This document shows positions 12,437-25,100 of a stretch of DNA of 64,000 bases, piece by piece. The stretch comes from Apostichopus japonicus (lineage: Eukaryota > Echinodermata > Holothuroidea > Aspidochirotida > Stichopodidae). The notes beneath the pieces are model-generated. The model saw nothing but the letters and a program-made list of their open reading frames with translations, did no database searches and was not told the DNA's origin. The number at the start of each line of letters is the position of its first letter. Positions within the stretch are counted from its first letter, which is position 1. Location: positions 1,924,001-1,988,000 of the forward strand of contig NC_092566.1 of the NCBI RefSeq assembly GCF_037975245.1, written 5' to 3'. Position numbers and translations under genes: made by a program.

Positions 12437-13793
12437 ATAAATTTTGCACTTTTTCATTCAGTGTTATGACTCATTTTCAATGTAAAATGATTTAATTAAG
12501 TATGTCAAGTTTTCCCCCCGAGCATGTAGATATACAGCGACTCGGCTTGTTGTTACTGTGGAATGAATCGACTCGTAAAATTTCTCAATTTTATAATTTG
12601 CTGGCATGTTAAAAGTTTTTCTTTTTACTGCTTTATTTTTGGCAATGTTAATAAAGATATTAATCAGTTGAATCTCATGTTTGATGAATTAAAGGGCACT
12701 ATATTTGGAAGTGGTGGTGGTGGGGGGGGGGGGGTAGATTTTGGAAGACTGCTATTGAAAAGGGGGAGGAGAGGTGGGTGTGATGGAGCTGGAGTAAAGC
12801 TGCCTGTAACTCTAGTGCTTAATTCATTGCATTGATGAAACGTTCCCTTTTAATATTTGTTAGTTGTACAATATTGTCGGAATTAGTTTATTACTTGCAA
12901 CAATTTTGTCATCATTTTGTGCTGATGGCAGTGATGGGTCTTCAATATTTGACTTGAGTTTGACACGAGTCATACCTTTTGGGGGAGATTGGACCCGAGA
13001 CAAGTGTTTGTTGACTTGATTAAATACACCACTGGTGAGTATGTCTATGATTATTATGTATGCTTATGTATGATTATTATTTCTCAAGCTATTTTGAACC
13101 CAATTGAAAGGATCTGATCCTGTGATTAGTGGCCATTTTCACCACTTTATTTCTTGATTTTTTAATTTAATCTATTATATTGATTTGTATAGATTGCACA
13201 GGTGTTTGGGAAGAATAATGACCTTATCCTGGTAATTGGCTTGTATATTAACCTTTGATGTAATCTTGGGGTAACTTTGTTTTGGGTTAGTTGAAATCAC
13301 ATTGTCATTTTGATGTCATTTTGGTTACAACCTGTTTTCTAGACCTAATGGCAGGACATTAATATAAGAGACAGATGCTGTTTCCATCTGTTTTTGTACA
13401 TTTTAGTTACCTTTATATATTTGACTACTTACTATCTTTTATGTTGATTTGAGTCGTGGGTTAAACATGGTGGGAATGAAATGTCAGAAATGATAGAACG
13501 TTTCAATCCTTCCCACCATTCCATCCCCTCGCGCTATCCCACCACACCATGATTCCACATATCTCATTATACAACACCTAATTATATTCCGGCCATTTGA
13601 TTGGTCAATTGCTCGTCGATTGCATGCAAAATCCGCTCTATTGCACTCTATGAAATAGAACCATGTGTTATACTTTTTTGATAGCCCTTTTTTCAATGGT
13701 AAGAGAGCAGAGAAACCTGTCTGTTCAAAACAATCTGTTGCATGACTGCATTTTACATCCAATTATATCCAAATTTGAAGGTGTTGTATAAAA

Positions 13794-13951
13794 CAAATAA
13801 TGAATGGTTATGAGTGCAATAGTGCAAATATTTCATTCGTTGAAAGATGTAATTTGTTCCATTCAACTCGGCTCCGCCTCGTTGAATGGAACATTCCATC
13901 TTTCAACTCATGAAATATTTGCACTATTGCACTCATAACCATTCATTATTT
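13794..13951. mobile_element. Long perfect-to-near-perfect palindrome (foldback element), duplicon A
   Basis: AATAATGAATGGTTATGAGTGCAATAGTGCAAATATTTCAT on the left is mirrored on the right as ATGAAATATTTGCACTATTGCACTCATAACCATTCATTATT. The inner arms TTCCATTCAAC and GTTGAATGGAA flank a short loop, TCGGCTCCGCCTC. It can fold into a hairpin of about 70 base pairs. The B copy at about 51205-51372 has a damaged left arm. Confidence 0.85.
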
Positions 13952-14237
13952 GTATACTGTTATATAAAAAAAAACCAGAAATGATTGTAATGATGGTCAC
14001 TGCAGAGAGTAAAGTTTTAAACTCTGTTACAACTATAAGACACTCCAGGAGGCTTTGACTTTAGAAAAATCAAACTAGATTACTCTCAGGATTAATCTAG
14101 TTATAAAGACGCCATCTATACATCCTTGGATTGCATGAGTTGGTTCAGAAACCTGCACTGAAAAGTGTATTAACCATGACTGGACTAACACTTTGCTTTG
14201 TTACATAATGGAGGTTCTCCAGCCTGGGAAGAAAGGG

Positions 14238-14580
14238 CAAGGGCGTAGGAACCGGGGGGGCTGGGGGCGCCAGCCCCCAGTGAAAAATATGGAGGGGGCG
14301 GAAGTATCATTCCGCCCCCCCTGCTTCGCAAGTCAGAAAACCCCTTTTTCATTTCCAAATGAGAAAAAAATCTCACTTGGAGCACCAAATTGCATCTAAG
14401 GCCAGGTGAAAATGCAAAATTATATACAAAATGGAGTGGGTGGGTTGAAGTGTGCTATATTGCACCAAATTGCATCTGAGGCCACCTGGAAATGAAAAAA
14501 ATCCACACCCCCTCCCCTTAGACCCCGTCCCCTCTTCCAGTCTTCAGCCCCCCACTCAAAAGTACCTTCCTACGTCACTG
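14238..14580 (-). mobile_element. Non-autonomous hAT-like MITE, inserted only in duplicon A
   Basis: The ends CAAGGGCGTAGGAACC and GGTACCTTCCTACGTCACTG carry imperfect terminal inverted repeats. Flanking 8-mers are AGAAAGGG and GGAGAGGG. The B counterpart near 51645 has a single GGAGAGGG and no element. 8-bp target duplications and CAGTGGCG-type ends are typical of hAT transposons. GC-rich inside, with no transposase frame. The family member in B lies at 54115-54492 in the opposite orientation. Confidence 0.85.
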
Positions 14581-15184
14581 GGAGAGGGCATGGGTATATG
14601 GTTGTTAGCTTGGTTGGGTTAAACAAAAAATTCTTAATCGTTCTACAGCCACCCATCGCTTACTCTCTTTCACTTAACTCTCCCTCTTACAAAAAAATAA
14701 TAAATAAAAATAGAAAATAGCTGCAGGGAACTGTAAATATGACATTGGCTACTATTCGTAGCCCGTTTGGCATATAAACTCGTAGGCCGTTGAAGGCCAT
14801 TTTACCTGGGGTTGTAACTTTTGTTTCTTTCCGTCCAAGCCATGTAACATTCAAATAATAGTGTAATCAATCAATTACTGCATAATTAATATTACGGGGC
14901 ATATATGGGTACATCCAAACTCGGGATTGCTCACATGAAACTCAAAGACAAAGAAAGAACAAGTCAAACTACAAAGAAAGAACACAATTGATATCAATTG
15001 TTTACAAATCTCTTTAATCTCCCGTAGTCCCTCTGCCTTCCTAGTTTTCAGTAGCCCTTCCTACCCCCCTCCCTCCCCCTCCCCCACCCCAAACCGTTCC
15101 GGTCAATTATTCCTTCCTAACATTCCTTGGTCGTTGCTTTACGGTAAGGGCATTATTTACATTTCTACCTTAACAAAAGAGAAA

Positions 15185-18137
15185 TCAGGTTTTCATCGGC
15201 AGGTCCCTGACGACGCCGCCACAAATTTCATCAAGATCACAAGATCCAACTTTCGACCGGAGGTATGACGTCAGAGTTGTTAGGTCGCAGTAGTAACTAT
15301 CACATGGACCTATTTTCAGTGGCTGTTCATTATGCGTAATTAGCACTTTGACGTCACCAATGGCGTTCGGTAATGTTGATCTTCCTGCACATCGGAAAAC
15401 GGAGAAAACGATGTTCGCAGCGTATGGTGAGATTATGCCACCGCGGTACTCCCAGTTACCGTCTAACGGGTAGTTGTCCGCCGTTGGGATAACGGAGGTT
15501 CGGTAAAGACCAAGAAGAGCAAAAAGCCCTTGGATGGTAGTGGAATGAGCAAATTTGAATATCTTCTTCGTTGAGGTGGATCTGACGAAATAATACGCAA
15601 GAATTAACAACAAATTCCGCCTCGATACTAACGGACAGTATAGATGCACTGGGGATTGATAAATATATCATAAATTCTCCGATAAATATTTCTATATTAC
15701 ATAAATCTTGCAGTTTGTTCCCTAAATGCTGATTTCTCCAATCTCGCATTTTTGAGGGTTCTTCGTGGGGGTACAGGAGGGGTATCACAAAACGGATGAA
15801 GAAGCATTCACAGGATAGTAACAGATAGAGACAAACAAATTAAACAAGTTTTTCCCTTTTGAGGCAAAGAAAGAGGGAGCGATAGTGGCGGCCGGGCAGG
15901 GGCGGGGGGGGGGGGGGAGTGGGTTACGTGCATGCGTCTTGTGAAACACGAGAAGTGGGGATGGATGGACCTTGCAAGAAAACCGTGACTTTATACGCAG
16001 ATAACATGGAGAATGAGGAAATATTGCAACATTTTTAATGAAGAAAAAATTTTACCCGGATGCAACTGACGACTCAAGATGTGACGCGATGTCCTGCAAC
16101 AGTACGCAGTAAGGGAGGTAATTAATTCGGTACCCGTAAGAGGAGTACCAATACTCTTGGAGGTCATACAGGTACTCCATGGCTCGGAGATCAGATTGGG
16201 AGAAGAGTTTACACCAATTGGAAGCCCCAAAGAGGTTCATCTCGGTAGCACATATCTCATATAGGGATTGAAGTTCATCTATAGTGTAACAAAAAAATGG
16301 AATAAAAATGATTAGCAAATCCTACCCTTACAAATTTTTACAGGCTTAACGTGGAAGTGAAATTGTATTAAGCTTCTGGTTATAGAGATGTCCTTCACGT
16401 AGGATGGTAATATTGTGCCACCGCTGACCAAGCTATAGTGTAATATTTACGCATAGGCCTAATTAGATACCTTCTGTTCCATGTGATGAGATTCGTTTGA
16501 TCTACCATATGATACACTAACGAGTAGTCAGCCGTTTAATCAAACAGACAATTTTATGTCCTACAAACATTTCATGTGTCGCTTTATTTCTATTACAGAT
16601 TGTGCCCCCCATTTAATCATTCTTGATACAAATTTCGTAATCGAAAGTAACATATTCTGTGTCTATTACTTGGGCTTTCCTTTTCCAAATATGGTTCAGT
16701 AAATTCAACCCAAAATACCCTATTAACAACGGGAACCAACGGTTACCGAAATCATCACGTTGAAGCATTTTAAAACTTCAAAATGATCATAAAACACCAA
16801 AAACATATATAAAAAACATCAAAACATCAAATATCAAAAAAGAAATATCAAAAAACATAAAACATATCATAAATCATATGATAATTGTCATATGTTATAC
16901 AGGATGCTTTTTGAACGGTATATGGCTAGCTACATCCTACATCAAAATGCGTATATCATTGTAGCTAGTGCACATTCATTTCGTTTTTAGGCTTTTCGTT
17001 GACTTTAAAAACAAAATTTCAAAAATAAAACAATGAAATTTCTATCTATACTCTCAGTGCAACTTTGCAAGACTTAAGTATATACGCAAACTCGCGATTA
17101 GATCGTTTTTAAGTCACCCAAGAAAGGACATTCATGGGCACGAAAACCAAACAACTTGATCTAGCTTATGAAGCGTTGCATATAGTTGCAATCATATAAT
17201 AGGCCTTCTCATACTTACAGGTTAATTATTTGACTTACGCTTGTATTCATAGTCTAATTTGGTTCGTACTAATTGTGATATTAATATACTTACCAAGCGT
17301 CATGCTAAAGTCACCGGTGTAATCTAAACGTGAAATTACATGATGTAAGACTTCTTCAACGAACGGACTATTCTTGAAGCTGTAGAATTCACGGGAATGC
17401 TCTTCTATAGCAATCGAGTCTTTACAAATTCCACTACTAATTTTGGGTAATAAAAGAGGATCGTGAAGAATAGGTAGCCAGTGTATTTCCGAGTAAATTT
17501 TACCATCTTTCATGACCAGTATCAATTTATCTTCATCATGCTTAGGAGTAATAAAACGGCATTCCTTACATAATCCAGAAATGAATGCCTCAGCACTTTC
17601 TTTGGTTCGATTTGTTTCGGTCGATTGGAAAGAAGATTGGGTAAAGATTGAGACTGGATCCCGAAACAAAGGAAATAATCTGGCGGGGTATCTCGCAGAA
17701 ATTTCTAGTAATTCGTTATATCCTTTATCGGTTAAGCATTCTGCTTTTTCTACCGTAAATCTATCCAGTGGTTCATTTTTAAGGTATGCAAACTCTTCAT
17801 TTATTCTGCTTCTAGCTATTCGCGAGAAGAAAGTCTGGTATGTGGTTATTATACGCTGCTCGGGATATCTAGACCCATGTCTTTGTATACTGTAAATACC
17901 AACAGGTTGACAAGATGAACTAGTTTTGTCTTCACCTACAGTTGAAGCCAATTGAGACCAAGAAAGGTTTGTAGGTAAACCGTGTGTTTTCTCCAGCGAG
18001 TCGTTATAAGACGTAAAAACAGAAAACATAGGCCGAGTAGGTGAGTTATGCGCTGTACATGTAAGATAAGTTGTAACTGTCAGAAATAATACTTTTAAAT
18101 ATGTTAAGAAGACATATGCTTCGGCAACGGACGCCAT
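15185..18137 (-). CDS. MINPP1: MINPP1-type histidine phosphatase, three exons (duplicon A)
   Basis: Minus-strand exons 18137-17294, 16278-16056 and 15581-15185 join in phase (1, then 2) to 488 codons including stop; human MINPP1 is also 487 aa. The family removes phosphates from inositol polyphosphates such as InsP6 inside the secretory pathway. Seen: a hydrophobic signal peptide (about 1-29); the nucleophile motif RHGSRYP in exon 1; NRTKESAEAFISGL, matching the substrate-binding Arg region; exon 2 LYDLQEYWYSSYGYRIN, matching the human YLNDLKQYWKRGYGYTIN region; and exon 3 YRGGIISPYAANIVFSVFRC, matching the human C-terminal part. Odd: the proton-donor motif HAE is HST here (FAHSTTIQG), so the usual catalytic Glu is missing. 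There is no C-terminal KDEL-like signal. The best match is MINPP1, but activity is doubtful. Confidence 0.88.
16780..16885. repeat. A-rich simple tandem repeat upstream of MINPP1 exon 2
   Basis: A run of AAAACATCAAA/AAAACATA variants, ending in a short ATAAATCATATGAT palindrome. The B copy (about 53735-53800) is shorter. It lies in intron 1 of the phosphatase gene. Confidence 0.6.
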
Positions 18138-18176
18138 TATCCTTTATGTATTGCTATGTAACAGAAATTACATATA

Positions 18177-18184
18177 TATTTATA
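18177..18184 (-). promoter_or_regulatory. TATA box candidate for MINPP1 (duplicon A)
   Basis: Minus strand CCTATAAATATATATG, about 40 bases before the ATG at 18137. This would place transcription start just before the start codon. The same motif is kept in B at 55468-55475. Confidence 0.4.
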
Positions 18185-19059
18185 GGTGCAGGCCTACGTA
18201 GTTAACGTCAAGACCAGCAGAATATATTTACCAGATAAACAAATCGCTGGCGTTATAGTTCGGCTGTAATTTATGCGTGTCACGTGTAAGATGTGCCTAT
18301 GATGAATGCTCAAGTGACTTATTGGAGGATGGTAGTTGCGAGGTAATTAATGCAAGCTTTACAAACATGATTTGCTACCAGCGAAAATACAAAGCATTAA
18401 TTCACACACTGACTCTAATTACCTCCGTCCTATATTAGTTTGGAATTCTTGATCGTATATTGCTATGAGTCTATAGTATGTAACGCGGAAAAGTACCGTA
18501 TTAGCAAAAGTCACCCAAGGTAAAGCATGCATACGAAAACCCAAGTATTATACATAACTTGATCAACTCTCAACCTCAGTACCCTTCTGCATACATACGA
18601 GAGTCTTATGACGGTGGCGTATTAAGTGAGGTATTAAGATACCCTACGCCAAGGGGAATATAGATCCAAGGCATATGCAAAGAGAATCCGTTACTACTAA
18701 CACTAGCAGTAGTTTAGTTTACCCTGAATTTAAAAGTTGACTTGGACGGTGACTGTACAGTGTCAGTATAGCGATGTTAAAATCGGAGAAGGCCACTGTA
18801 CCTACATTAGGAGCCGCAATTCCAGTGTATTGTTGCAGTGTATAGACGCGTTTATGATTTCCCCAATGCGGATTAAAATTGACAATTAAGTCAAATTCAC
18901 ACGTGGATTAGCACACAGATCCAGATGGGGGGGGGGGGTAGTGGCGTATATCCCTCTTTTCGACCCCCCCCCCCACAAACACAACCTAGTGTGTCTGCCT
19001 AATTATAGAACTAAACCTATAAATATGCCTCAGAATACACCGTAACTTATACTTATACA

Positions 19060-19470
19060 AGACATTTGCATACGTCTGAATTATTGTTGGACCAAATTAC
19101 TGTTTGAATATTCATACGCTCGATCTCTGAGAATCAAACAAAAGTACATCGCAATGATTGTCACCTGGATTATTCACTGCACAATCATTTCACCCGCACC
19201 ACCCACTCATCCCCCATCTCAAAATAGATCCTAGACACTGGCTGCCTGCGGCTTTAAATGTTGTAGTACATACGATTGTAAAGTTACCGAAATATGCACA
19301 AGAACATCTGCATGCGTCTGAATAATTGTTCGACCAACCTTACTATTTGAATATTCACTCGATCTCTGCGATTGGTTTAAAATTGGCCAAAAAGGTACAT
19401 CGTCATGATTGTCACCTGTTTATTCACTGCACAATAATTGAACAGCGCCATCCCACCACACCCCAACCCA
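19060..19470. repeat. Dispersed repeat, two tandem copies (also at 32690-32930 and 56385-56810)
   Basis: A block starting GACATTTGCATRCGTCTGAA and running through TCACCTGRATTATTCACTGCACAATCATTTCAC to TTACCGAAATATGCAC is followed by a second, partial copy. A diverged single copy lies at 32690-32930, outside the duplicon, so this is an independent repeat family. No coding capacity is seen. Confidence 0.65.
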
Positions 19471-20560
19471 AAATAATGTGCAGTTGCTATATTTGTTACA
19501 CGTGTTCCTAGAATTCAGTTGCATTCGCAAACCCATGGAGCTATAAACAGACTCCATGGCAAACCGTGGCACCGTTTACTTGTCAATAAGATCCAGGCTT
19601 TACACCGAAGGCGATTTACATTCGAAAGCCACTTTGTTTTTAGAGAAATAATGTTTCACGTGCAGTGTTGTAACGAGGTCATGATTTGGGTCAATAGATT
19701 TTAAAGATGAATTGACACGGACGAATCTCTGACGAGTTTTGTCCCCTTAAAGATAATAAATTGAGTCATTAATTCGACTCGAGTCAAGAAAAACACTGGA
19801 AGTGATTCGACTAGACTGTAAAAATCAAGTAACTTGTGACACGTCTGCTATTTCGATTAGCCTATTTTGAGAATTGTATCTTTCTCATTCGATAAATCAT
19901 ATACACACAAATAGCATCAGTATTTCTTCGTGTTTACGTCCATAAATTATTTGTTGCCAAAAGCATTCGCAAACTATTCTTATGTGAAAGTTGGCAGGAC
20001 GCATCGATATCTTTAAGTGCATGTTTATGACAACTGTTTCTAAAAGTAAAAGTTGAACAAACTCTTTCGAGAATAAGCACTTATTCTCAATCTATTAATG
20101 ATTAAACTTTATATACACTTTATGAAAGTTTAATTCTAGTAAACTTTCAATTTAAAGCTGTATATCTTTTGTTTTAAATCTATTAGATAGCCTATTTAGT
20201 TTAAAACTTAAATATCCAAATTGATTAAACTGTTTCTAAATGTAACACGCTTAAAAAGATTAATCTTCAAATCTGTAACCTTTTCATACAAAACACTAAC
20301 TTCCTTTTCAAAACCACTTGACATGATGTAGTTTAAATTGGTTAGTGTTCTAATCTAGCACGAGTGATCATTGTTAAGACTGAAGTGTTTCTGTAATTTC
20401 ATTGCAAAAACACTTGTTTCCTGAAACCTCTTAACCAAATATCTTTTTGGTTTGTCCATGCTTTAAATTATTCACTTTATTATTGTGTAACAGGGTTGAT
20501 TTATCACTCCCCCCTCCCCACAAAAATTAACTGAAGTATTTGTTATTAGTCGGCGGGCGA

Positions 20561-20633
20561 CAACAATAATTTTGTTGCTGTATAACACCTATAGACGAGT
20601 CTATACGTTATCGCTCTCTCCTACTTTACAGGT
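20561..20633. repeat. 72-bp direct repeat, first copy (partner at 21294-21365)
   Basis: TTTGTTGCTGTATAACACC, GACGA, ACGTTATCGCT and TCTCCTACTTTACAGG recur in the same order about 730 bases later. The same pair is kept in B at about 57892-57962 and 58633-58702. Its role is unknown. The ends are not the TG...CA of an LTR. Confidence 0.6.
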
Positions 20634-22146
20634 AGGTTGATGAATATTTATGGTCATTTAACAAACAAAAAGCTAATCATTAAATTTAAAACATGTTACT
20701 ATCCTAACTAATGGTAAATCAGAGTCAATGACTCTCAACTGTAGTAAATATCAGGATAGAAGTAAATCGTCGATAGCGCACCGAATGTTATAAGTTGCAT
20801 GTTAGTATAGTCCAGGTGGCGACGATCGCCTGCACTTGTACCCACTAACACGTTGTATTACTGGTTATATTTCGTTATTTATACAGCCTTTCATTAGTTA
20901 TTCTTATGATAATCCAGTGCTAGGGTGCTCTAAGGTTGATTTATGGCATGTGTGTTTTACCTGGATGCAAAATTACGGGTTTAACCAGAATTATTGCAAC
21001 CTCTATGAAAGTCAATTCAAAAGGCTGTGGATTAACATGACGTACGTACGGTTGACTGCCAGTTGCTGTGCACTGCTCTGCGCATGCGCAGTCAGTATTA
21101 ACTAGAGGAACCGCCTATTATTGTAGGAATTCCTCATTCAGGGACCATCTGAACAGTTGTGTCATTAGTTTGTATTGTTTTGGGCGGATTTAGGGTAAAG
21201 TGTAATTTATTAAAGAAGTTTTACCATTGTTTTCCTTTAATTTATTTCCACTGTGATTATATGCAAAATGGAGACCGAGATAAGAATGACTTAAAATAAT
21301 AAATTTGTTGCTGTATAACACCTCAAGACGAATATATACGTTATCGCTATCTCCTACTTTACAGGATCCTGGCCACCCTGTAACAATTTTATAGTGTTCC
21401 AAAAATATTGCCTACCAGCTATCACTACACACACATACAAAAGAAAACCATATATGAAGTAATGTCGTTTTAGACTACAGGGGCCATAGAGGCATGAAAT
21501 CATTCTCTTAAAGCAACCCCTCCCCTCCCCCTACTCCATCCACTCGAACCAGTTTAGTATCATCATCCTGCGGCATACCTTGTGATGGACACGCCGTTCC
21601 GGAAATTTGGCGATACATAGCCTACTTAAATTTGATCAGAGAGTATATTCCAAGTTCAATGACCACCGAGCAGGGTGTTTGGGAGTGCCTGTGAATAACT
21701 TTGCCCATGAATTATCGGTAATGACACTGTTTGCAAATTGAAACAAGTATTTCCTCACGGTAACTTAAATAAAGAGTTTGAGTAGGGAGGAGGAGGGGGA
21801 GGGGTTGGCATTGACCTTTACACTTTACGAACATTACACTTTTATGAACACGCCCATTAAATAATCATGTTTTATCCCATGTATGCGCCACATGGAAAAG
21901 TTCTGGAAATTTCCGTCGCCATTTGGCTTCATGCATATAATTCATTGGCTGAATATAATCGATACAACTTTTACGACTATACGTTTTTCATTTTGAATTT
22001 CACATTGAAGAGGTCATCGACAGCTTCCGTAATCATGTGGTTTTCATAGACCAATGCCGATCGTACAGATTTATTTGGAAATACTGACTGTTTCATTTGA
22101 TGTTTAGACTTTTAATTGCTATAAAGCAAGAAAGGATCTGGGTGAC

Positions 22147-25100
22147 ATGATGTTTCTCTTTCTTGTGCTATTGATTCAGGTCTGCGGTTTGTGCCTTTTA
22201 GGTGAGTATCTATTTCTCTGTCAATCTGCAAGTAACTATACTAGTATCATATATTTCCAACACATTTATGTTTACGTTTCTATGAAGAAATAATGAGGGG
22301 CTCGTAGGCAGTGCTTGCCTATTGCATAGATATGTATAAAGTACTGTAGAAATGGCTCAGTGGTATAACAAAGGACGAATATGCGAAAGGGGAGGGGGGG
22401 GGGGGTAAGGAATGGGATTGTAGGAGGTACAAACATGAAAAAAATAAATACTGGTGCATAATTTTTCATTCATGTTGTGTTTAAAGAACATAAATATACA
22501 AAATAGTACTTGCAAATGCCAGGATTCAAACCCTGTTCAAATAGTAATCGGGATATTTGAGATAAATTTTTGATTAACTTGTATTAGTTAAAAGTTAAGA
22601 AGGCAACAAGGCTAGCATAAGTATAGTGTTAATTCTCTCGCCATCATATACATTTGCACAGAACTCAAGTGTATATGTTTGTGGCATTAATGTCAGAACG
22701 GGTTTATAAAAACTTCAGATTATTCCAGGTTTCTTTTAAAACCAAATATCAGCACAGTCTTGAAACATTAGTTCATTCTACCGGTTATAATAACACCGGT
22801 GTATTATGTCGATGCCGTATACCCAGTGTACAGGGCAAATGATCAATTATGTTTACACTAAACGGACAGAGGGATAAGTTAATTCATTACAACGCGACAA
22901 ATGATTCCAGATGTGATAAGTACTTTATTCTCGATTAAATGAAATACATTGTTTGCATGTAGAGACCCTGGCATCCGTCAGCCAATTGTCATAACGTGAT
23001 ATAACTAATCATACTTGTTTTGTTGATTCAATTTATAGCGGCTGGTCAGACGACAACGGTAGTTAATACCACTCAATGTAAGGCTTGTTTCGTCTTCTAT
23101 CTTTATAATGCATTATAAAACCTTGTAATCCTGGAACACATCCGGACACCATATCATAACATCAACAATTACACTGCATTGTTTCTATATTAAATTACAA
23201 TCGCTGGTTAATGACAAATTTATCCATTTTTTAATCAATGCAAATCATTTCATTTTTCCCATATTGAAACTATTGTGTATTAATTTAACATAATTCCTGC
23301 ACAAAACCTTTAGACCACAAATATGAAAACAGAAATACTGGTTTCATAATTTTTCATTCATGTTGTGTTTAAAGAACACAAATATACCAAATAGTACTAG
23401 CAAATGCCGCAAACCCTGTTCATATACTAATCGGGATATTTGAGATACATTTTTGATTAACTTGTATTAGTTCAAAGTTAAGAAGGCAACAAGGCTAGCA
23501 TAAGTATAGTGTTAATTCTCTCGCCATCATATACATTTGCACAGAACACAAGTGTTTATGTTTGTGGCATTAATGTCAGACCAGGTTTATAAAAACTTCA
23601 GATTGTTCCAGGTTTCTTTTAAAACCAAATATCAGCACAGTCCTGAAACATTAGTTCATTCTACCGGTTATAATAAAACCGGTGTATTATGTCGATGCCG
23701 TATACCCAGTGTACAGGGCAAATGATCAATGATGTTTACACTAAACGGACAGAGGGATAAGTTAATTCATTACAACGCGACAAATGATTCCAGATGTGAT
23801 AGGTACTTTATTCTCGATTAAATGAAAAACATTGTTTGCATGTAGAGACCCTGGCATCCGTCAGCCAATTGTCATAACGTGATATAACTAATCATACTTG
23901 TTTTGTTGATTCAATTTATAGCGGCTGGTCAGACGTCAACGGTATTTTATACCAATCAATGTAAGGCTTGTTTCGTCTTTTTATCTTTATAATGCATTAT
24001 AGAACCTTGTAATCCTGGAACACATCCGGACACCATATCATAACATCAACAATTACACTGCATTGTTTCTATATTAAATCAAAATTGCTGGTTAATGACA
24101 AATTTATTCATATTTTAAATAATGCAAATCATTTCATTTTTCCCATATTGAAACTATTGCCTATTAATTTAACATAATTCCTGCACAAAACCTTTAGACC
24201 ACAAATATGAAAACAGAAATACTGGTTTCATAATTTTTCATTCATGTTGTGTTTAAAGAACACAAATATACCAAATAGTACTAGCAAATGCCACAAACCC
24301 TGTTCAAATAGTAATCGGGATATTTGCGATACATTTTTGATAAACTTGTATTAGTTAAAAATTAAGAAGGCAACAAGGCTAGCATAAGTATAGTGTTAAT
24401 TCTCTCGCCATCATATACATGTGCACAGAACACAAGTATTAATGTTTGTGGCATTAATGCCAGAACAGGTTTATAAAAACTTCAGCCAGTTCCGAGTTTC
24501 TTTTAAAACCAAATATGAGTACAGTCCTGAAACATTAGTTCATTCCACCGCATTAAATTACTCCGTTGTATTATGTCGATGCCGTATACCCAGTGTACAG
24601 TGCAAATGATCAAGGATGTTTACACTAAACGGACATAGGGATAAATTCATTCATTACAACGCGACAAATGATTGCATTTTCGATTAAATGAAATACATTG
24701 TTTGCATAGAGACCCTGGCATCCGTCAGCCAATTGTCATAACGTGATATAACTAATCATACTTGTTTTGTTGATTCAATTTATAGCGGCTGGTCAGACGT
24801 CAACGGTATTTTATACCAATCAATGTAAGGCTTGTTTCGTCTTTTTATCTTTATAATGCATTATAGAACCTTGTAATCCTGGAACACATCCAGACACCAT
24901 ATCATAACATCAACAATTACACTGCATTGTTTCTATATTAAATTACAATTGCTTGTTAATGACAAATTTATCCATATTTTAATCAATGCAAATCATTTCA
25001 TTTTTCCCATATTGAAACTATTGCCTATTAATTTAACATAATTCCTGCACAAAACCTTTAGACCACAAATATGAAAACAGAAATACTGGTTTCATAATTT

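Larger units (their letters stand above)
18190..22146. other. Non-coding DNA between MINPP1 and the SRCR-MAM gene (duplicon A)
   Basis: No exon is supported. It holds a dispersed repeat (19060-19470) and a pair of 72-bp direct repeats (20561-20633 and 21294-21365). The 89-codon frame at 20836-21105 is not kept open in B, so it is not a gene. The two divergent promoters of MINPP1 and the SRCR-MAM gene should lie at the two ends. Confidence 0.5.

Noticed and set aside
17512-17895. 127-codon plus-strand frame (also 54803-55186)
   Set aside because: Antisense shadow of MINPP1 exon 1, which carries the RHGSRYP motif.
20836-21105. 89-codon frame with hydrophobic stretches
   Set aside because: Frame is interrupted in the B copy, and no homology is seen.
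20561-21365. Direct repeats read as LTRs of a small retroelement
   Set aside because: No TG...CA ends, primer-binding site or polypurine tract seen.
22119-22127. TATAAA just before the SRCR-MAM start codon
   Set aside because: Only about 25 bases from the ATG, and changed to GATAAA in the otherwise intact B copy.
22654-22842. 62-codon frame repeated in all five 880-bp units
   Set aside because: No ATG at the start and no in-phase acceptor with the SRCR-MAM gene; openness follows from the high identity between units.
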